This document shows, piece after piece, positions 26,354-35,970 of a DNA stretch of 64,000 nt. The first letter of the stretch is position 1; the number at the start of each line of letters is the position of its first letter. The DNA lies in assembly GCF_014192515.1 (NCBI RefSeq), contig NZ_JACHYB010000002.1:1-64000 (forward strand). Reading direction: 5' to 3'. The notes below the pieces were generated by a model. That model was not told the DNA's origin and made no database searches. It saw nothing but the letters and a program-made list of their open reading frames with translations. Origin of the DNA: Microbacter margulisiae (GTDB lineage Bacteria > Bacteroidota > Bacteroidia > Bacteroidales > Paludibacteraceae). The position numbers and the translations under genes were made by a program.

Positions 26354-28573
26354 ATGCGCCACTACCTTCTTTCCGTACTACTTTGGGTAAATGTGATGGC
26401 AATTTCGGCCCAATCATTTAAACAGAATACAGAACTACGTGATGCTATTGTTGAATATGCTAAAACATTGCTCCATAAACCTTATCATTTGGGAGATAAA
26501 GGTCCAAACGGTTTTGATTGTTCTGGCTTTACCCATTATGTTTTTCAGCGTTTTGGATTCTTGCTCGGTGAATCATCCAGAGAGCAGGTGTTCGATGGCA
26601 TCAAAGTAGCCATTGATGATTTGAAGAAAGGAGATCTGATCTTTTTCAAAGGGAGCAATAGCAGGAGGGATCGCATCGGGCATGTTGGCATTGTAATAGG
26701 AAAGAATTCCGATGGCGGAGTCAATTTCATTCACGCTGCGCTTGATGGCGGAGTCCGCATCGACAACACACAGGAAGCATATTATGCTAAACGATACGTA
26801 ACCAGCCGTTCTGTCTTTCAATCTAGCGCTGCAACCCAATACACAGCAAATGATATGCCCTTTTCAACTGATGAATTTGCGTCAGCCAGTAGCAGTGCCG
26901 ATCCTGTATCGCTCGCTGATGTTGTGGATCATCGCGTACAAAAAGGAGAATCGTTGTATGTTATTGCCCACAGGTACCATGTAACAGAGAAACAAATCAA
27001 GGAATGGAATCATTTGTCAAACAATAAAATCAAACCTGGACAAAAACTCATCATCAACACATCTTCTTCTGACAATGTAACATCCCAAAGTGAAGAGAGT
27101 ACATCCTTTCACAAAATCATTCATCGTGTAAGAAAAGGAGAATCGCTTTACACTATTGCCCGGAGATATCATGTAAACGAGGAGAAACTCAAGGAATGGA
27201 ACAATCTGTCATCTAATGAAATAAAACCCGGACAAAAACTCATCATTGATAAGAAGGTGATAGCAGAATCTTCTAATTCAAAAAAAATCACAAATACAAA
27301 AGAAACAACGGCTAGCAACAATTCGGATGAACCACCAGTAACAAAAGAAACAATTCATCGCGTACATACGGGTGAAACATTATTGTCAATTGCTCACAAA
27401 TATCATGTGACCACAAAAGCATTGAAAGAATGGAATCACTTGTCATCCAACCATCTTAGAAAGGGAATGCGGCTCATTATTAAGCAAAAAGAGATAAATA
27501 CAAGTATTGCCCAAGAGCCAGAAACAACTTCTAATTCCAACGCAGAAGATTCTAACATTCAACAACCATCCGAGACAACGCGTGTCATTACTGTTAACAA
27601 AACACACCGTGTTCGTTCAGGAGAATCGCTTTATACTATTGCAAGAGAATATCATACTAATGTAGCTGCACTAAAAAGATTAAATCATATGCATGAGTCT
27701 ATGCTACAGCCGGGCAAAGTCTTAATTGTAGGAAAGAAAAAAAAAACAATTGTTAGTACTCAACCAAAGGCAAATCAGCCTGAAGAAACAATAAACGCCC
27801 CTGCTCCTGCGCCAAGGGCACAAGAAACAACGACGGTAAACAATAAGCAAACAAACGATTCTACAGAAATAGAACATGAAACCTCAGCTACAAAAAGCGC
27901 CAAAGGGTTTACTTTGCAATTAAAAGAGCCTAATGAAAACACACCACATAATGTCGTTCTTGACACACTACGAACAACGTATCAGGCTGTCGAAAAACAT
28001 ATTGTAAAAGAAGGAGAAACATTCTCATCAATCGCAGATAAATATCATATTTCTGTCAGAGATCTGAAAGGATGGAATGGTATTTCATACCGTCAGAAAA
28101 CAATCGATCCTGGTAAGACGCTGCTGATTCAGGTTAATAAAACAGCTTTTGTTGTCGTTTCCAAACCCCTGCATTCAAAAAAAACAGAATCAAAGCCTGA
28201 TTCTGCAACTAAAACAGTTTCCCCTCAGGATCAAACAGCGACACAACACATTGTAAAAAAAGGAGAAACAATCTACTCTATTGCCACACAACATCATATT
28301 TCGGTTGATCAGCTCAGGGCTTTCAATCATTTAAGAGCAAAGGAAAAACTCAGAGAGAATCAAATTTTAAGATTAACTCCTGCAGACAGTATAGCTACCC
28401 AAAAAACTACGACAACAACTCAAGAATATGTAGTAAAACCAGGGGACACACTTTTATCTGTTGCTAAGGCATATCATACCACTGTTGCCGAAATAAAAAG
28501 GATAAATCATCTTTCCAAAAACGAATTAAACATAGGCCAAAGTCTGAAAATTCTGGTTGATACTGAGAAATAA
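26354..28573 (+). CDS. Secreted NlpC/P60 peptidoglycan hydrolase with seven LysM domains
   Basis: A 739-residue exported protein. A signal peptide (residues 1-19, VNVMAISAQ) is followed by an NlpC/P60 domain with Cys56 (NGFDCSGFTHY), His110 (IGHVGIVIG) and His127 (FIHAAL) as the likely catalytic triad, so a gamma-D-Glu-diamino acid endopeptidase. Seven LysM modules follow (typical HRVRKGESLYTIARRYHV to LKPGQKLII), separated by Ser/Thr/Glu-rich linkers. LysM modules bind peptidoglycan; seven is a high number. The enzyme domain is N-terminal, the reverse of many LysM hydrolases. Its stop overlaps the truA start (TAATG). Confidence 0.9.
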   Translation: MRHYLLSVLLWVNVMAISAQSFKQNTELRDAIVEYAKTLLHKPYHLGDKGPNGFDCSGFTHYVFQRFGFLLGESSREQVFDGIKVAIDDLKKGDLIFFKGSNSRRDRIGHVGIVIGKNSDGGVNFIHAALDGGVRIDNTQEAYYAKRYVTSRSVFQSSAATQYTANDMPFSTDEFASASSSADPVSLADVVDHRVQKGESLYVIAHRYHVTEKQIKEWNHLSNNKIKPGQKLIINTSSSDNVTSQSEESTSFHKIIHRVRKGESLYTIARRYHVNEEKLKEWNNLSSNEIKPGQKLIIDKKVIAESSNSKKITNTKETTASNNSDEPPVTKETIHRVHTGETLLSIAHKYHVTTKALKEWNHLSSNHLRKGMRLIIKQKEINTSIAQEPETTSNSNAEDSNIQQPSETTRVITVNKTHRVRSGESLYTIAREYHTNVAALKRLNHMHESMLQPGKVLIVGKKKKTIVSTQPKANQPEETINAPAPAPRAQETTTVNNKQTNDSTEIEHETSATKSAKGFTLQLKEPNENTPHNVVLDTLRTTYQAVEKHIVKEGETFSSIADKYHISVRDLKGWNGISYRQKTIDPGKTLLIQVNKTAFVVVSKPLHSKKTESKPDSATKTVSPQDQTATQHIVKKGETIYSIATQHHISVDQLRAFNHLRAKEKLRENQILRLTPADSIATQKTTTTTQEYVVKPGDTLLSVAKAYHTTVAEIKRINHLSKNELNIGQSLKILVDTEK

Positions 28574-29331
28574 TGGCAACGCAACGTTATTTTCTGTGGA
28601 TTGCCTACAACGGTAATGAATATCATGGATGGCAAATTCAGCCCAATGCTAAATCCATTCAGGCAACCATAGAAGATGCACTCACAATCTTATTTAAAAA
28701 GCCAATAGAAATTGTAGGAGCAGGTCGGACAGATACCGGTGTACATGCCCTAGAAATGGTTGCACATGTTGATTTACCCCTGCTTGATAATATTGACCTC
28801 ATAAAAAAACAATTAAATGGTATTTTACCACAATCTATTGCTATTGATCAAATCAGACCCGTACGTCCTGATGCTCATGCCCGTTTTGATGCTAGCAGTC
28901 GTACTTATGAATATTGGATTATAACGAAAAAAAATCCATTTTATCTCCACGCTGCTACTGCGGTATACGCTCCTTTAGATTTCGAAGCAATGAATCGAGC
29001 AGCATCTATGTTATTGAAATATACGGATTTTACAAGTTTCAGCAAACTGCACACTGATGTAAAAACCAATGACTGTATTATTCAAGAGGCTTTCTGGAAA
29101 CAACGAGGTGATTTATGGGTATTTACTATTACAGCTAATCGTTTTTTACGCAATATGGTACGCGCTATTGTAGGAACCTTGCTTCAGATTGGACGTGGAA
29201 ATATCGATGAAGAAAATTTCAGAGATATTATTGAGGCAAAAAACCGGAATAAAGCAGGAGCTTCCGTTAATCCAGACGGACTATACCTGATTCACGTTAC
29301 ATATCCACAAGAGCTCTTCGCACTGAACTAA
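28573..29331 (+). CDS. truA: tRNA pseudouridine(38-40) synthase
   Basis: Isomerises uridines 38-40 in the anticodon arm of tRNAs. The 252-residue protein has normal length, AYNGNEYHGWQIQP near the N-terminus and the catalytic Asp54 in GAGRTDTGVHALEMVAHVD; FLRNMVRAIVGTLLQIGRG is the conserved C-terminal helix. The ATG overlaps the upstream LysM stop by one base, indicating translational coupling despite the unrelated function. Confidence 0.96.
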   Translation: MATQRYFLWIAYNGNEYHGWQIQPNAKSIQATIEDALTILFKKPIEIVGAGRTDTGVHALEMVAHVDLPLLDNIDLIKKQLNGILPQSIAIDQIRPVRPDAHARFDASSRTYEYWIITKKNPFYLHAATAVYAPLDFEAMNRAASMLLKYTDFTSFSKLHTDVKTNDCIIQEAFWKQRGDLWVFTITANRFLRNMVRAIVGTLLQIGRGNIDEENFRDIIEAKNRNKAGASVNPDGLYLIHVTYPQELFALN

Positions 29332-29368
29332 AAGAAAGCAGATTAATAACATTTTCATTTCTCTAAGA

Positions 29369-30142
29369 CTATATAATACGCCGTATTGCCCGTAAAGCAT
29401 GGGAATAGTTACCAGTGAAAACTGACCGGATGCCATAGTGGTCAATTGGAGCAATGTGTACTTCACCTGACGCATGCAAAACCTCATGGTTATTCAACAG
29501 GATACCCACATGGCTGATTTTGCCGTCTTCATGATCAAAAAACACTAAATCACCCCGTTGGGCTTCCGATAAAAAATTAATCTGTTGCCCGATCATAACC
29601 TGTTGACGGGAATTTCGGGGTAACAATACGCCACACATAGAAGCCGCCACCTGCACCAAAGCGGAACAATCAATCCCCATCACATTTTTTCCACCCCACA
29701 AATAAGGAGAATGCAAAAAAGCAAGAGCAGCAGACACAAAATCGATATTGGCCGTGTCAATTGCTACATTTGTACGAGAAAACATGATATTTCTTCCTCC
29801 AATTGACATAGATTCTTTCTCTACATCATAAAAAGGAAGCACCGATCCGCCAGTTAACGGGATTCTTTCATTTTTATCTGTCATGGCATAGGCAAATGGA
29901 ACGGATGAAACCAATTGCGAAGTGTCACACAGTCTACTAAAGACATCTTCATCAATCGAAGTCATCATTTTACGATCAATCCAACCTCGTTCCCCATCAC
30001 GCATGTTCTCAATATGAACCCATTTTTCCAACCATTCATCAACACGGAAATACTCTCCAAAAAGTATTTGAGTCAATTGTTCACTTTCTTCCGAAGCTTC
30101 ACTTCTGAGAGGAAGAATACCCATTAAATTAATGCCATACAT
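29369..30142 (-). CDS. NlpC/P60 peptidase with SH3-like domains (YkfC/DPP VI-like)
   Basis: A 257-residue protein without signal peptide, unlike the secreted NlpC protein nearby. The first 120 residues form SH3b-like segments (QLTQILFGEYFRVDEWLEKWVHI), and the catalytic domain has Cys159 (GIDCSALVQ), His211 (ISHVGILL) and His223 (VLHASGEV). The arrangement fits gamma-D-glutamyl-L-diamino acid endopeptidases of the YkfC/dipeptidyl-peptidase VI type, which recycle murein peptides in the cytoplasm. The truA gene converges on it. Confidence 0.82.
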   Translation of the reverse strand: MYGINLMGILPLRSEASEESEQLTQILFGEYFRVDEWLEKWVHIENMRDGERGWIDRKMMTSIDEDVFSRLCDTSQLVSSVPFAYAMTDKNERIPLTGGSVLPFYDVEKESMSIGGRNIMFSRTNVAIDTANIDFVSAALAFLHSPYLWGGKNVMGIDCSALVQVAASMCGVLLPRNSRQQVMIGQQINFLSEAQRGDLVFFDHEDGKISHVGILLNNHEVLHASGEVHIAPIDHYGIRSVFTGNYSHALRAIRRII

Positions 30143-30163
30143 AGTTTTAAGATATGATATAAA

Positions 30164-30874
30164 TTATGCCAACAACGTGATTAGTTCAGCCAAATCACGA
30201 ATAATATAAGTAGGCTTAATCGGCAATTCAGAGTCATTCAAGGCTTGATCTTCGGGAACATAATATGCCTGATCCAATCCTGAGTTCATGGCTCCTTCAA
30301 TATCGACCGTATAATTATCTCCTATCACCAAACATTCGCTTTTTGCAGCTCTCAATGTCTGTAATACCTTCGAAAAAAACGCAGGATCAGGCTTATGATG
30401 GCCAATAGTTTCTGAAAGAAACACATGTGAGAAAAAAGAAGACAAGCCTGAACGATTCATTTTTTTAAACTGAACTTCACTAAAACCATTAGAGATAATA
30501 GATAAATCATACTGCGATTTTAAATGTTCCAGCGTTTCAATTGCATGAGGCATCTTCAATGTTTTTTCAGCACAGCGATCCAGATAAGCCGTTCCCATTT
30601 CTCCAGCCAATGCTGTATCGAGGATACCAAAAGGACGCAAAGGGGCCAAAAATCTTTCTATATTTAGAAATGTCTTTGTAATCTGCTGATTGCCATATAA
30701 TCGCCATAACATTCTATTATGCTCTTCATAACGATCAAAATAATCGCCAAACGATGCATAATAGCGTTTTAGATCATATTCGTCAAATATATTTTGTAAA
30801 GCTGCCTTGGAATTTTCTCTGAAATTCCACAAAGTATCATCTAAATCAAATAAAAGATATTTATATCGTGACAT
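30164..30874 (-). CDS. yjjG: HAD hydrolase, YjjG-type pyrimidine nucleotidase
   Basis: A 236-residue HAD phosphatase. YLLFDLDDTLWNFRENS carries the nucleophile Asp10 and acid/base Asp12, LSIISNGFSEVQFKKM is motif II, and HHKPDPAFF with LVIGDNYTVDIEGAMNSGL hold motif III Lys and motif IV Asp. The length and the WNF start match the YjjG group, house-cleaning nucleotidases for non-canonical pyrimidine nucleotides. It follows coaE by 33 bases on the same strand. Substrate assignment is by family only. Confidence 0.82.
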   Translation of the reverse strand: MSRYKYLLFDLDDTLWNFRENSKAALQNIFDEYDLKRYYASFGDYFDRYEEHNRMLWRLYGNQQITKTFLNIERFLAPLRPFGILDTALAGEMGTAYLDRCAEKTLKMPHAIETLEHLKSQYDLSIISNGFSEVQFKKMNRSGLSSFFSHVFLSETIGHHKPDPAFFSKVLQTLRAAKSECLVIGDNYTVDIEGAMNSGLDQAYYVPEDQALNDSELPIKPTYIIRDLAELITLLA

Positions 30875-30907
30875 GCAAATTCAATTATCGCTTGGTGATC
30901 AATTTGT

Positions 30908-31489
30908 TTAAGACTCCGTCAATTTAGAAAGAATGCCATTACACTGGTCAATGATGGAATGCCGATCGTCGTTGATAATGACATAATCTGCCATCATTAT
31001 TTTGTCATTTTCAGCCCATTGATATTTTAAACGCTCATTAATTGCTTCTTTCGACATGCCATCACGTAGCATAACACGAGCCATACGTAAAGGCTCAGGG
31101 GCAGTCACTACAATGGTATGATCGACAATGGACGAAAAATTACTTTCAAACAAAATGGCAGACTCTAAAAACATCATAGGCGATGATTGGGAGCCTACCC
31201 ACCGCAAAAAATCAGCTTTAACACATGGATGTACTAACTGATTCAGTATCGCAAGTTTTTCAGGAGAATTAAACACCAAAGATGCTAAGTGTTTTTTATT
31301 CAGTTTATTATCTACAAAAACAGCAATGCCAAATGTTGCTATTAATTGTTCATGCAGACTATTGTCATGTTGCATTAAATATTTTGCATGCCAATCGGTA
31401 TCATATACAGGATATCCTAAGGCATGAAAATATTGCGCCACAATAGATTTTCCACTCCCCATCCCACCTGTCAGACCAATCTTCAGCAT
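30908..31489 (-). CDS. coaE: Dephospho-CoA kinase
   Basis: Last step of coenzyme A synthesis. The 193-residue P-loop kinase opens IGLTGGMGSGKSIVAQYF (Walker A, residues 8-15) and has YPVYDTDWHAKYL (substrate-binding Asp), LNQLVHPCVKADF and MFLESAILFES. Length is normal. It lies 5 bases after the YbbR gene in the nusB-yajC-ybbR-coaE cluster. Confidence 0.95.
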   Translation of the reverse strand: MLKIGLTGGMGSGKSIVAQYFHALGYPVYDTDWHAKYLMQHDNSLHEQLIATFGIAVFVDNKLNKKHLASLVFNSPEKLAILNQLVHPCVKADFLRWVGSQSSPMMFLESAILFESNFSSIVDHTIVVTAPEPLRMARVMLRDGMSKEAINERLKYQWAENDKIMMADYVIINDDRHSIIDQCNGILSKLTES

Positions 31490-31494
31490 ACTTA

Positions 31495-32490
31495 TTATTG
31501 TTTGGGTTCCAGTAAATAATCAACCGACTCAGGAACGATATGACAATTGCTTATAAAGGAAGCAGGCCCCGTCAATATAACGGTTGCCTTGCGTGATGTT
31601 TTGGTATCTAGGCTATTGTAATCAACTATAGCCTTAAAATCTTTTGCCATCAAATCATTAAAATGTGAAATACCAACCAGGCATACTACTTTGACTGTAG
31701 CAGGAAAAGTTCTGAGAATTAAATTCTGGGGCATATTAATGCCTTGAATGGGAATCTCCAGAATCTTTTCGGTGAAAGGTTCTACACAAAGATGCAAAAC
31801 AGCCATAGGCGGATCCACATGTACTAAAGGAGGAATAAATAATTGACATTTTACATCCGTGGAATCCTGGACGTTTAGCAATGATATCGGCTTGGTATAA
31901 ATAGCCTGCATCGTGTCGAGTATTTTCTTTGGCCCGAACGCTGCCACTTCGTCCGGCATCATACGTAATGAATCAGATAAAATATATTGGCGTGCTAATT
32001 GGATATTTCCCGAAAAACGAACAGGCAATCGCTTTGCATATAATTTTGTGTAAGAAATAACCAGCGTATCCGGCATTAAGAACAAAGATCCTGCTGAAGA
32101 ACGCAAATGAGACGAAACTTCCTTTTCATAATAACGCGTCAATATAGCTATCTTCTCATTGGATGCCACAAACCTATTAGAGACATCGATAGTTACAGGA
32201 GGTAATTTTTCTCCAAGCAGGTAGAAGAAAAGAGAAGATCCTTTATCTTTGAAAACAGCAACCAAATGCGACGGTAAGGAACCATCAATTTCGACATTGG
32301 ATGGAATTCCTTGATAAACTATAGGTACATCCAAATGAACCTCCTGCAACTGACTGGTTTTGTATAGGAACCACAGTAACGTAGAAAGGATATAAAAAAG
32401 CAAAAAAACAAGAACCTCTTTAGTTTTGAAAGAAGTCTTTGCTTTTTTGCTTAAGCGAATGATCTGCTTTTTAAAATGGCTAGCAGACAT
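31495..32490 (-). CDS. YbbR-domain membrane-anchored protein
   Basis: A 331-residue protein with a basic N-terminus, a single membrane helix (VLVFLLFYILSTLLWFLYKT, residues about 27-46) and an extracytoplasmic part with YbbR-like repeats (PIVYQGIPSNVEI, KRLPVRFSGNIQL, AAFGPKKILDTMQAIYT, IPIQGINMPQNL). In Firmicutes YbbR proteins such as CdaR regulate a diadenylate cyclase; that role is not shown for Bacteroidota. It lies 11 bases after yajC. Confidence 0.82.
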   Translation of the reverse strand: MSASHFKKQIIRLSKKAKTSFKTKEVLVFLLFYILSTLLWFLYKTSQLQEVHLDVPIVYQGIPSNVEIDGSLPSHLVAVFKDKGSSLFFYLLGEKLPPVTIDVSNRFVASNEKIAILTRYYEKEVSSHLRSSAGSLFLMPDTLVISYTKLYAKRLPVRFSGNIQLARQYILSDSLRMMPDEVAAFGPKKILDTMQAIYTKPISLLNVQDSTDVKCQLFIPPLVHVDPPMAVLHLCVEPFTEKILEIPIQGINMPQNLILRTFPATVKVVCLVGISHFNDLMAKDFKAIVDYNSLDTKTSRKATVILTGPASFISNCHIVPESVDYLLEPKQ

Positions 32491-32501
32491 ACGATAAAAA
32501 C

Positions 32502-32831
32502 TTATTTAGGACTTTGCGTATCCGAAGCAGTTGCAAAAACTGAATTTTTATCTACTCTGACACGTACATTCTCATCTATTTCAAGTAAAACTGAGTCGTC
32601 ATTAATCTCTTTAATTCGGCCATAAATACCACCTGAAGTGATCACTTTATCGCCAACTTTCATAGAAGCGCGAAAGTTCTTAATCTCCTTTTGACGTTTC
32701 GATTGTGGACGAATCATGAAAAAATAAAACACTACAAACAGTAGTACGATCATGATGATGCCGGAGAAATTACCCATTCCACCAGCATTTCCTGCTGGTG
32801 CAGCTTGTAAAATTAGAGCTAAAGTATTCAT
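32502..32831 (-). CDS. yajC: Preprotein translocase subunit YajC
   Basis: A small accessory subunit of the SecDF-YajC complex at the inner membrane. The 109-residue protein has one membrane helix (IIMIVLLFVVFYFFMIRPQSKRQKE) followed by the conserved cytoplasmic segment RASMKVGDKVITSGGIYGRIKEI. It lies between nusB and ybbR, as is usual in Bacteroidota. Confidence 0.95.
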   Translation of the reverse strand: MNTLALILQAAPAGNAGGMGNFSGIIMIVLLFVVFYFFMIRPQSKRQKEIKNFRASMKVGDKVITSGGIYGRIKEINDDSVLLEIDENVRVRVDKNSVFATASDTQSPK

Positions 32832-32893
32832 AAATAAAAAATTAATGGATTATAAATTTACACATGCTATATATCTTGCTCAGAAACAGAAAA

Positions 32894-33823
32894 TTAGTTT
32901 ACTTTGATCAATTGACCTTCCTGTCTCAAGTGTTCTACAATTTTATCCAGAACACCATTGACAAAAGTAGCACTTTTATCGGTACTGTACTGTTTTGCCA
33001 GTTCTATATATTCGTTGAGCGTAACGTTAACAGGGATCGTTGGAAAACCTCTCAATTCACCAAGTGCTACCATCATAATGATCACATCCATGTACGCAAT
33101 ACGATCAAGTTCCCAGTTTTTAGTAAACTCATCAATCAGCTTACGATTTTCGTCTCCTTTTGTTATGGTATCGTAAAAAAGTTGTTTGGCAAAGTCTCTG
33201 TCATCCTCATGATTATACATTGCCAACAATGGTTGGGAAGACCCCTTGCTTTGATCAAAACGTTTGATGGTTTTCAAAATAAAACTGATCACAAAGTCTA
33301 ACTCAGTGCACCAATAGATGTTTTGTTCTTCCAGTGTCGACTCCAGCAGCTCGCTATTCAGTACTTCATGACGGAAAAACCTACGCCACAAATCTTTATC
33401 TTCTTCATAATTATTACCAGAGCCTTCCATATATTCCTCATATAATGAGGAATTAATCATGGACTCATGAAGAGATTTGACGACCTCGGCGTGGTCTGTC
33501 CAAGCCAGTTTCTGAGTTCCAATAAAGCTGTTGAAATGCTCATTCTGCTCTAATTGTGCAATAAACAAATTATCAACGAAACGGCGATTAGGAGCAAGAT
33601 CCCGGTCGGATGGACGAAATTTATGCAAGGCATTGTCCATTCGCAAACGGGCATAACGGGTAATTTCTACTGCCAGCAACAACAGGTAAAAATACAACTC
33701 ATAGGTTTTTTCAATACTGTGAAATAACTCTTTTTCAGCAGACTTGTAATCTTTTTCACCGCTTTTGTAGTAGGCAAATACAAGCTGCACAATTTTTATA
33801 CGGATCAAAATCCTATTAATCAT
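32894..33823 (-). CDS. nusB: Transcription antitermination factor NusB
   Basis: RNA-binding protein of the antitermination complex on rRNA operons. At 309 residues it is about twice the length of E. coli NusB; the long form with an N-terminal extension is normal in Bacteroidota. The NusB domain is the C-terminal half, with NWELDRIAYMDVIIMMVALGEL, IPVNVTLNEYIELAKQYSTDKSATFVNGVLDKI. It begins the nusB-yajC-ybbR-coaE cluster and has a clear promoter. Confidence 0.93.
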   Translation of the reverse strand: MINRILIRIKIVQLVFAYYKSGEKDYKSAEKELFHSIEKTYELYFYLLLLAVEITRYARLRMDNALHKFRPSDRDLAPNRRFVDNLFIAQLEQNEHFNSFIGTQKLAWTDHAEVVKSLHESMINSSLYEEYMEGSGNNYEEDKDLWRRFFRHEVLNSELLESTLEEQNIYWCTELDFVISFILKTIKRFDQSKGSSQPLLAMYNHEDDRDFAKQLFYDTITKGDENRKLIDEFTKNWELDRIAYMDVIIMMVALGELRGFPTIPVNVTLNEYIELAKQYSTDKSATFVNGVLDKIVEHLRQEGQLIKVN

Positions 33824-33852
33824 GTCGGTAGCGCTTCTGCTAATTTCTTTGA

Positions 33853-33883
33853 CAAAGATAATATATTAAAAGAAGAGTACCAA
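33853..33883 (-). promoter_or_regulatory. Promoter of the nusB operon
   Basis: On the minus strand TTG (33883-33881), 20 bases, TATCTTTG (33860-33853) is an exact Bacteroidota promoter about 30 bases before the nusB ATG. Confidence 0.78.
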
Positions 33884-33936
33884 ATGAAAAACAGCTTATA
33901 TGAAGCCAACTACAAAACAAAAAGCTCAACAGAAAA

Positions 33937-35157
33937 TCATTGTTTATCAGCGCAATTCAATGTTATGACCGAAATCTCAGGAGGCATGCCAAGACGCATT
34001 GGAACGCCTACATAACCTAACCCACGATTGACATAAAGATATTTTGTCTGATGATAACAATACAAACCATCCCACTGTTTAAACATCCATTCCGCCGGCG
34101 ACCAATGCAATCCAAACCTGTTAATGCCAAATTGCATGCCATGAGTATGACCCGATAATGTCAAAAAAATCGTTGGATAATCAACGACTTGTGCCATCCA
34201 GTGATTTGGATCATGAGTCAACAACAACACAAAAGGGAAATGGATAATGTCCTGCATCGCTTTTGCCAGATTCCCGTAGCAGTGAAACGGTGGCTTACTC
34301 CAGTTTTGCACACCAGCTACGGCTATGCTATCATCTCCTTTCTTCACAAATACATGTTCATCCAGCAATAACCGGAATCCCATCCTGCGTTCCCGTTGTT
34401 CTAAACTATCCAGATTCGCCCTTTTTGCTGCTGAAGAAGACCAATGTGTATAATCTCCATAATCATGATTCCCTAAAATAGCAAACTTACCATAAGGCGC
34501 ATTTAGATGGCTAAAGCGCTCTATATCATAGGGAGTAACCTCATTTGCAAAATTATTCATCATATCCCCTGTCATGACAATAATATCCGGCTTCTCTGCA
34601 TTGATTTTACGCACTATATTATCCCAGAAACGCGGCTCATGCCCAAAATTTCCCAGATGCAAATCTGAAATTTGTACAATCTTCAAATGATCAAATGCTG
34701 GTGGCAATGAAGGAAATGAAATCTTAACATGGGTTGTCACCACATCAAACCGGCCACGCATAGCACCATAAATAAATCCGACAAAAAACACAGCGGCTAA
34801 AAACAAACCAATATAAGCTAGTGTATGGCGAACAAAAGGAAAGATTTTGTGGATGATATTATTAAGCAGTATAAAAACAGACAAAATAAGCTTTGGGATA
34901 TAAACAAGTAACAACAACCAATTAAACCACATGAAAAGCTGCAACTGGTCTTCGTCATGCGAGGATCTGACGAAAAAAAACAACAACAAAATTCCTAACA
35001 AGAAAACAAACGTGCTCAGCCAGTGTACAATAATCAGCCATCGCTTCTGCACATGGTTTTTTATCGTCTTATAAATTACCCAATCTGGAAAAAAAATAAT
35101 AAGCAACAAAACGGCCGTAAGTAACAATGAAGTCCGCATACGCAATGAAGTTAACAA
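33937..35157 (-). CDS. Membrane-anchored metallophosphoesterase
   Basis: A 406-residue protein with four to five N-terminal membrane helices (through residue about 135) and a C-terminal calcineurin-like phosphoesterase domain. The metal-binding signatures are all present: QISDLHLGNFG, VMTGDMMNNF, LGNHDYGDY, LLTHDPNHW and LSGHTHGMQFG. This is the YkuE/YaeI-like arrangement; such enzymes can act on UDP-diacylglucosamine or other phosphoesters, and the substrate here is unknown. It lies downstream of the rprY terminator and so has its own expression. Confidence 0.88.
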   Translation of the reverse strand: MLTSLRMRTSLLLTAVLLLIIFFPDWVIYKTIKNHVQKRWLIIVHWLSTFVFLLGILLLFFFVRSSHDEDQLQLFMWFNWLLLLVYIPKLILSVFILLNNIIHKIFPFVRHTLAYIGLFLAAVFFVGFIYGAMRGRFDVVTTHVKISFPSLPPAFDHLKIVQISDLHLGNFGHEPRFWDNIVRKINAEKPDIIVMTGDMMNNFANEVTPYDIERFSHLNAPYGKFAILGNHDYGDYTHWSSSAAKRANLDSLEQRERRMGFRLLLDEHVFVKKGDDSIAVAGVQNWSKPPFHCYGNLAKAMQDIIHFPFVLLLTHDPNHWMAQVVDYPTIFLTLSGHTHGMQFGINRFGLHWSPAEWMFKQWDGLYCYHQTKYLYVNRGLGYVGVPMRLGMPPEISVITLNCADKQ

Positions 35158-35213
35158 ATAGATAATTACAACAGAAATGCAATGTTCCTAATCCTTATGA
35201 GACAAAGGTAAAT

Positions 35214-35247
35214 AAAAAAAGCCATCTCAGGGAGAGACAGCTTTTTT
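35214..35247 (-). terminator. Intrinsic terminator after rprY
   Basis: On the minus strand a 10-bp stem with two wobble pairs, AAGCTGTCTC / GAGATGGCTT (35243-35234 with 35228-35219), is flanked by A and T runs. It closes the rprX-rprY operon. Confidence 0.8.
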
Positions 35248-35266
35248 GAAAAAAGAATGCTAAAAA

Positions 35267-35968
35267 TTATTCTTCTGCTTTTGGAGCAATCAATTTGTAT
35301 CCTTTACCGTGGATATTGATAATGCCAACATCTGGATCGTCTTTCAATAATTTTCTCAATTTAGTGATGTAAACATCCATGCTTCTTGCATTGAAATAGT
35401 TATCATCAATCCAGATAGTACGCAAAGCAAAATTACGTTCTACCATTTCGTTAATATTAGCTGCCAACAAAGTCAACAATTCGGTTTCTTTGGTTGTCAG
35501 TTTAATTTGGCTGTCCCCAATTGATAAAATCTGACGCTGTGTGTCAAACGTATATCTACCAAGGTAATAGGTATCTTTTTCTTTGACTTTCTTACCTTTT
35601 GTACGACGCATGATTGCTTCAATACGGAAAATCAATTCCTCCATGCTAAAAGGTTTGGAAATATAATCGTCAGCACCGGCTTTGAATCCTTCCAAAATAT
35701 CTTCTTTCATTGTTTTTGCAGTTAAGAAGATGATTGGGCAGTCTGATTGCAAATTCCGAATATCTTTAGCTAATTCGATACCATCTTTTTTAGGCATCAT
35801 GACATCTAAAACGCAGATATCATATTTTTCTTTTGTAAATGCCTTATATCCGGCCTCACCATCGGGAGCTAAGTCAATATGATACCCTTTAGCCTGTAAA
35901 TACTCCCGCAATAACATGCTCAGATTTTCATCATCTTCGCACAACAGAATTTTCGTTTTTTCTTCCAT
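35267..35968 (-). CDS. rprY: Response regulator RprY, OmpR family
   Basis: A 233-residue response regulator. The receiver domain has CEDDENLS (acidic pocket) and VLDVMMPKKDG with phospho-acceptor Asp55, plus LTAKTMKEDILEGFKAGADDYISKPFS. The C-terminal winged-helix domain has KETELLTLLAANINEMVERNFAL and SMDVYITKLRKLL. Sequence and partner match the RprY protein of Bacteroides, linked to envelope and oxidative stress and tetracycline phenotypes. It starts two bases after rprX. Confidence 0.92.
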   Translation of the reverse strand: MEEKTKILLCEDDENLSMLLREYLQAKGYHIDLAPDGEAGYKAFTKEKYDICVLDVMMPKKDGIELAKDIRNLQSDCPIIFLTAKTMKEDILEGFKAGADDYISKPFSMEELIFRIEAIMRRTKGKKVKEKDTYYLGRYTFDTQRQILSIGDSQIKLTTKETELLTLLAANINEMVERNFALRTIWIDDNYFNARSMDVYITKLRKLLKDDPDVGIINIHGKGYKLIAPKAEE

Positions 35969-35970
35969 GA

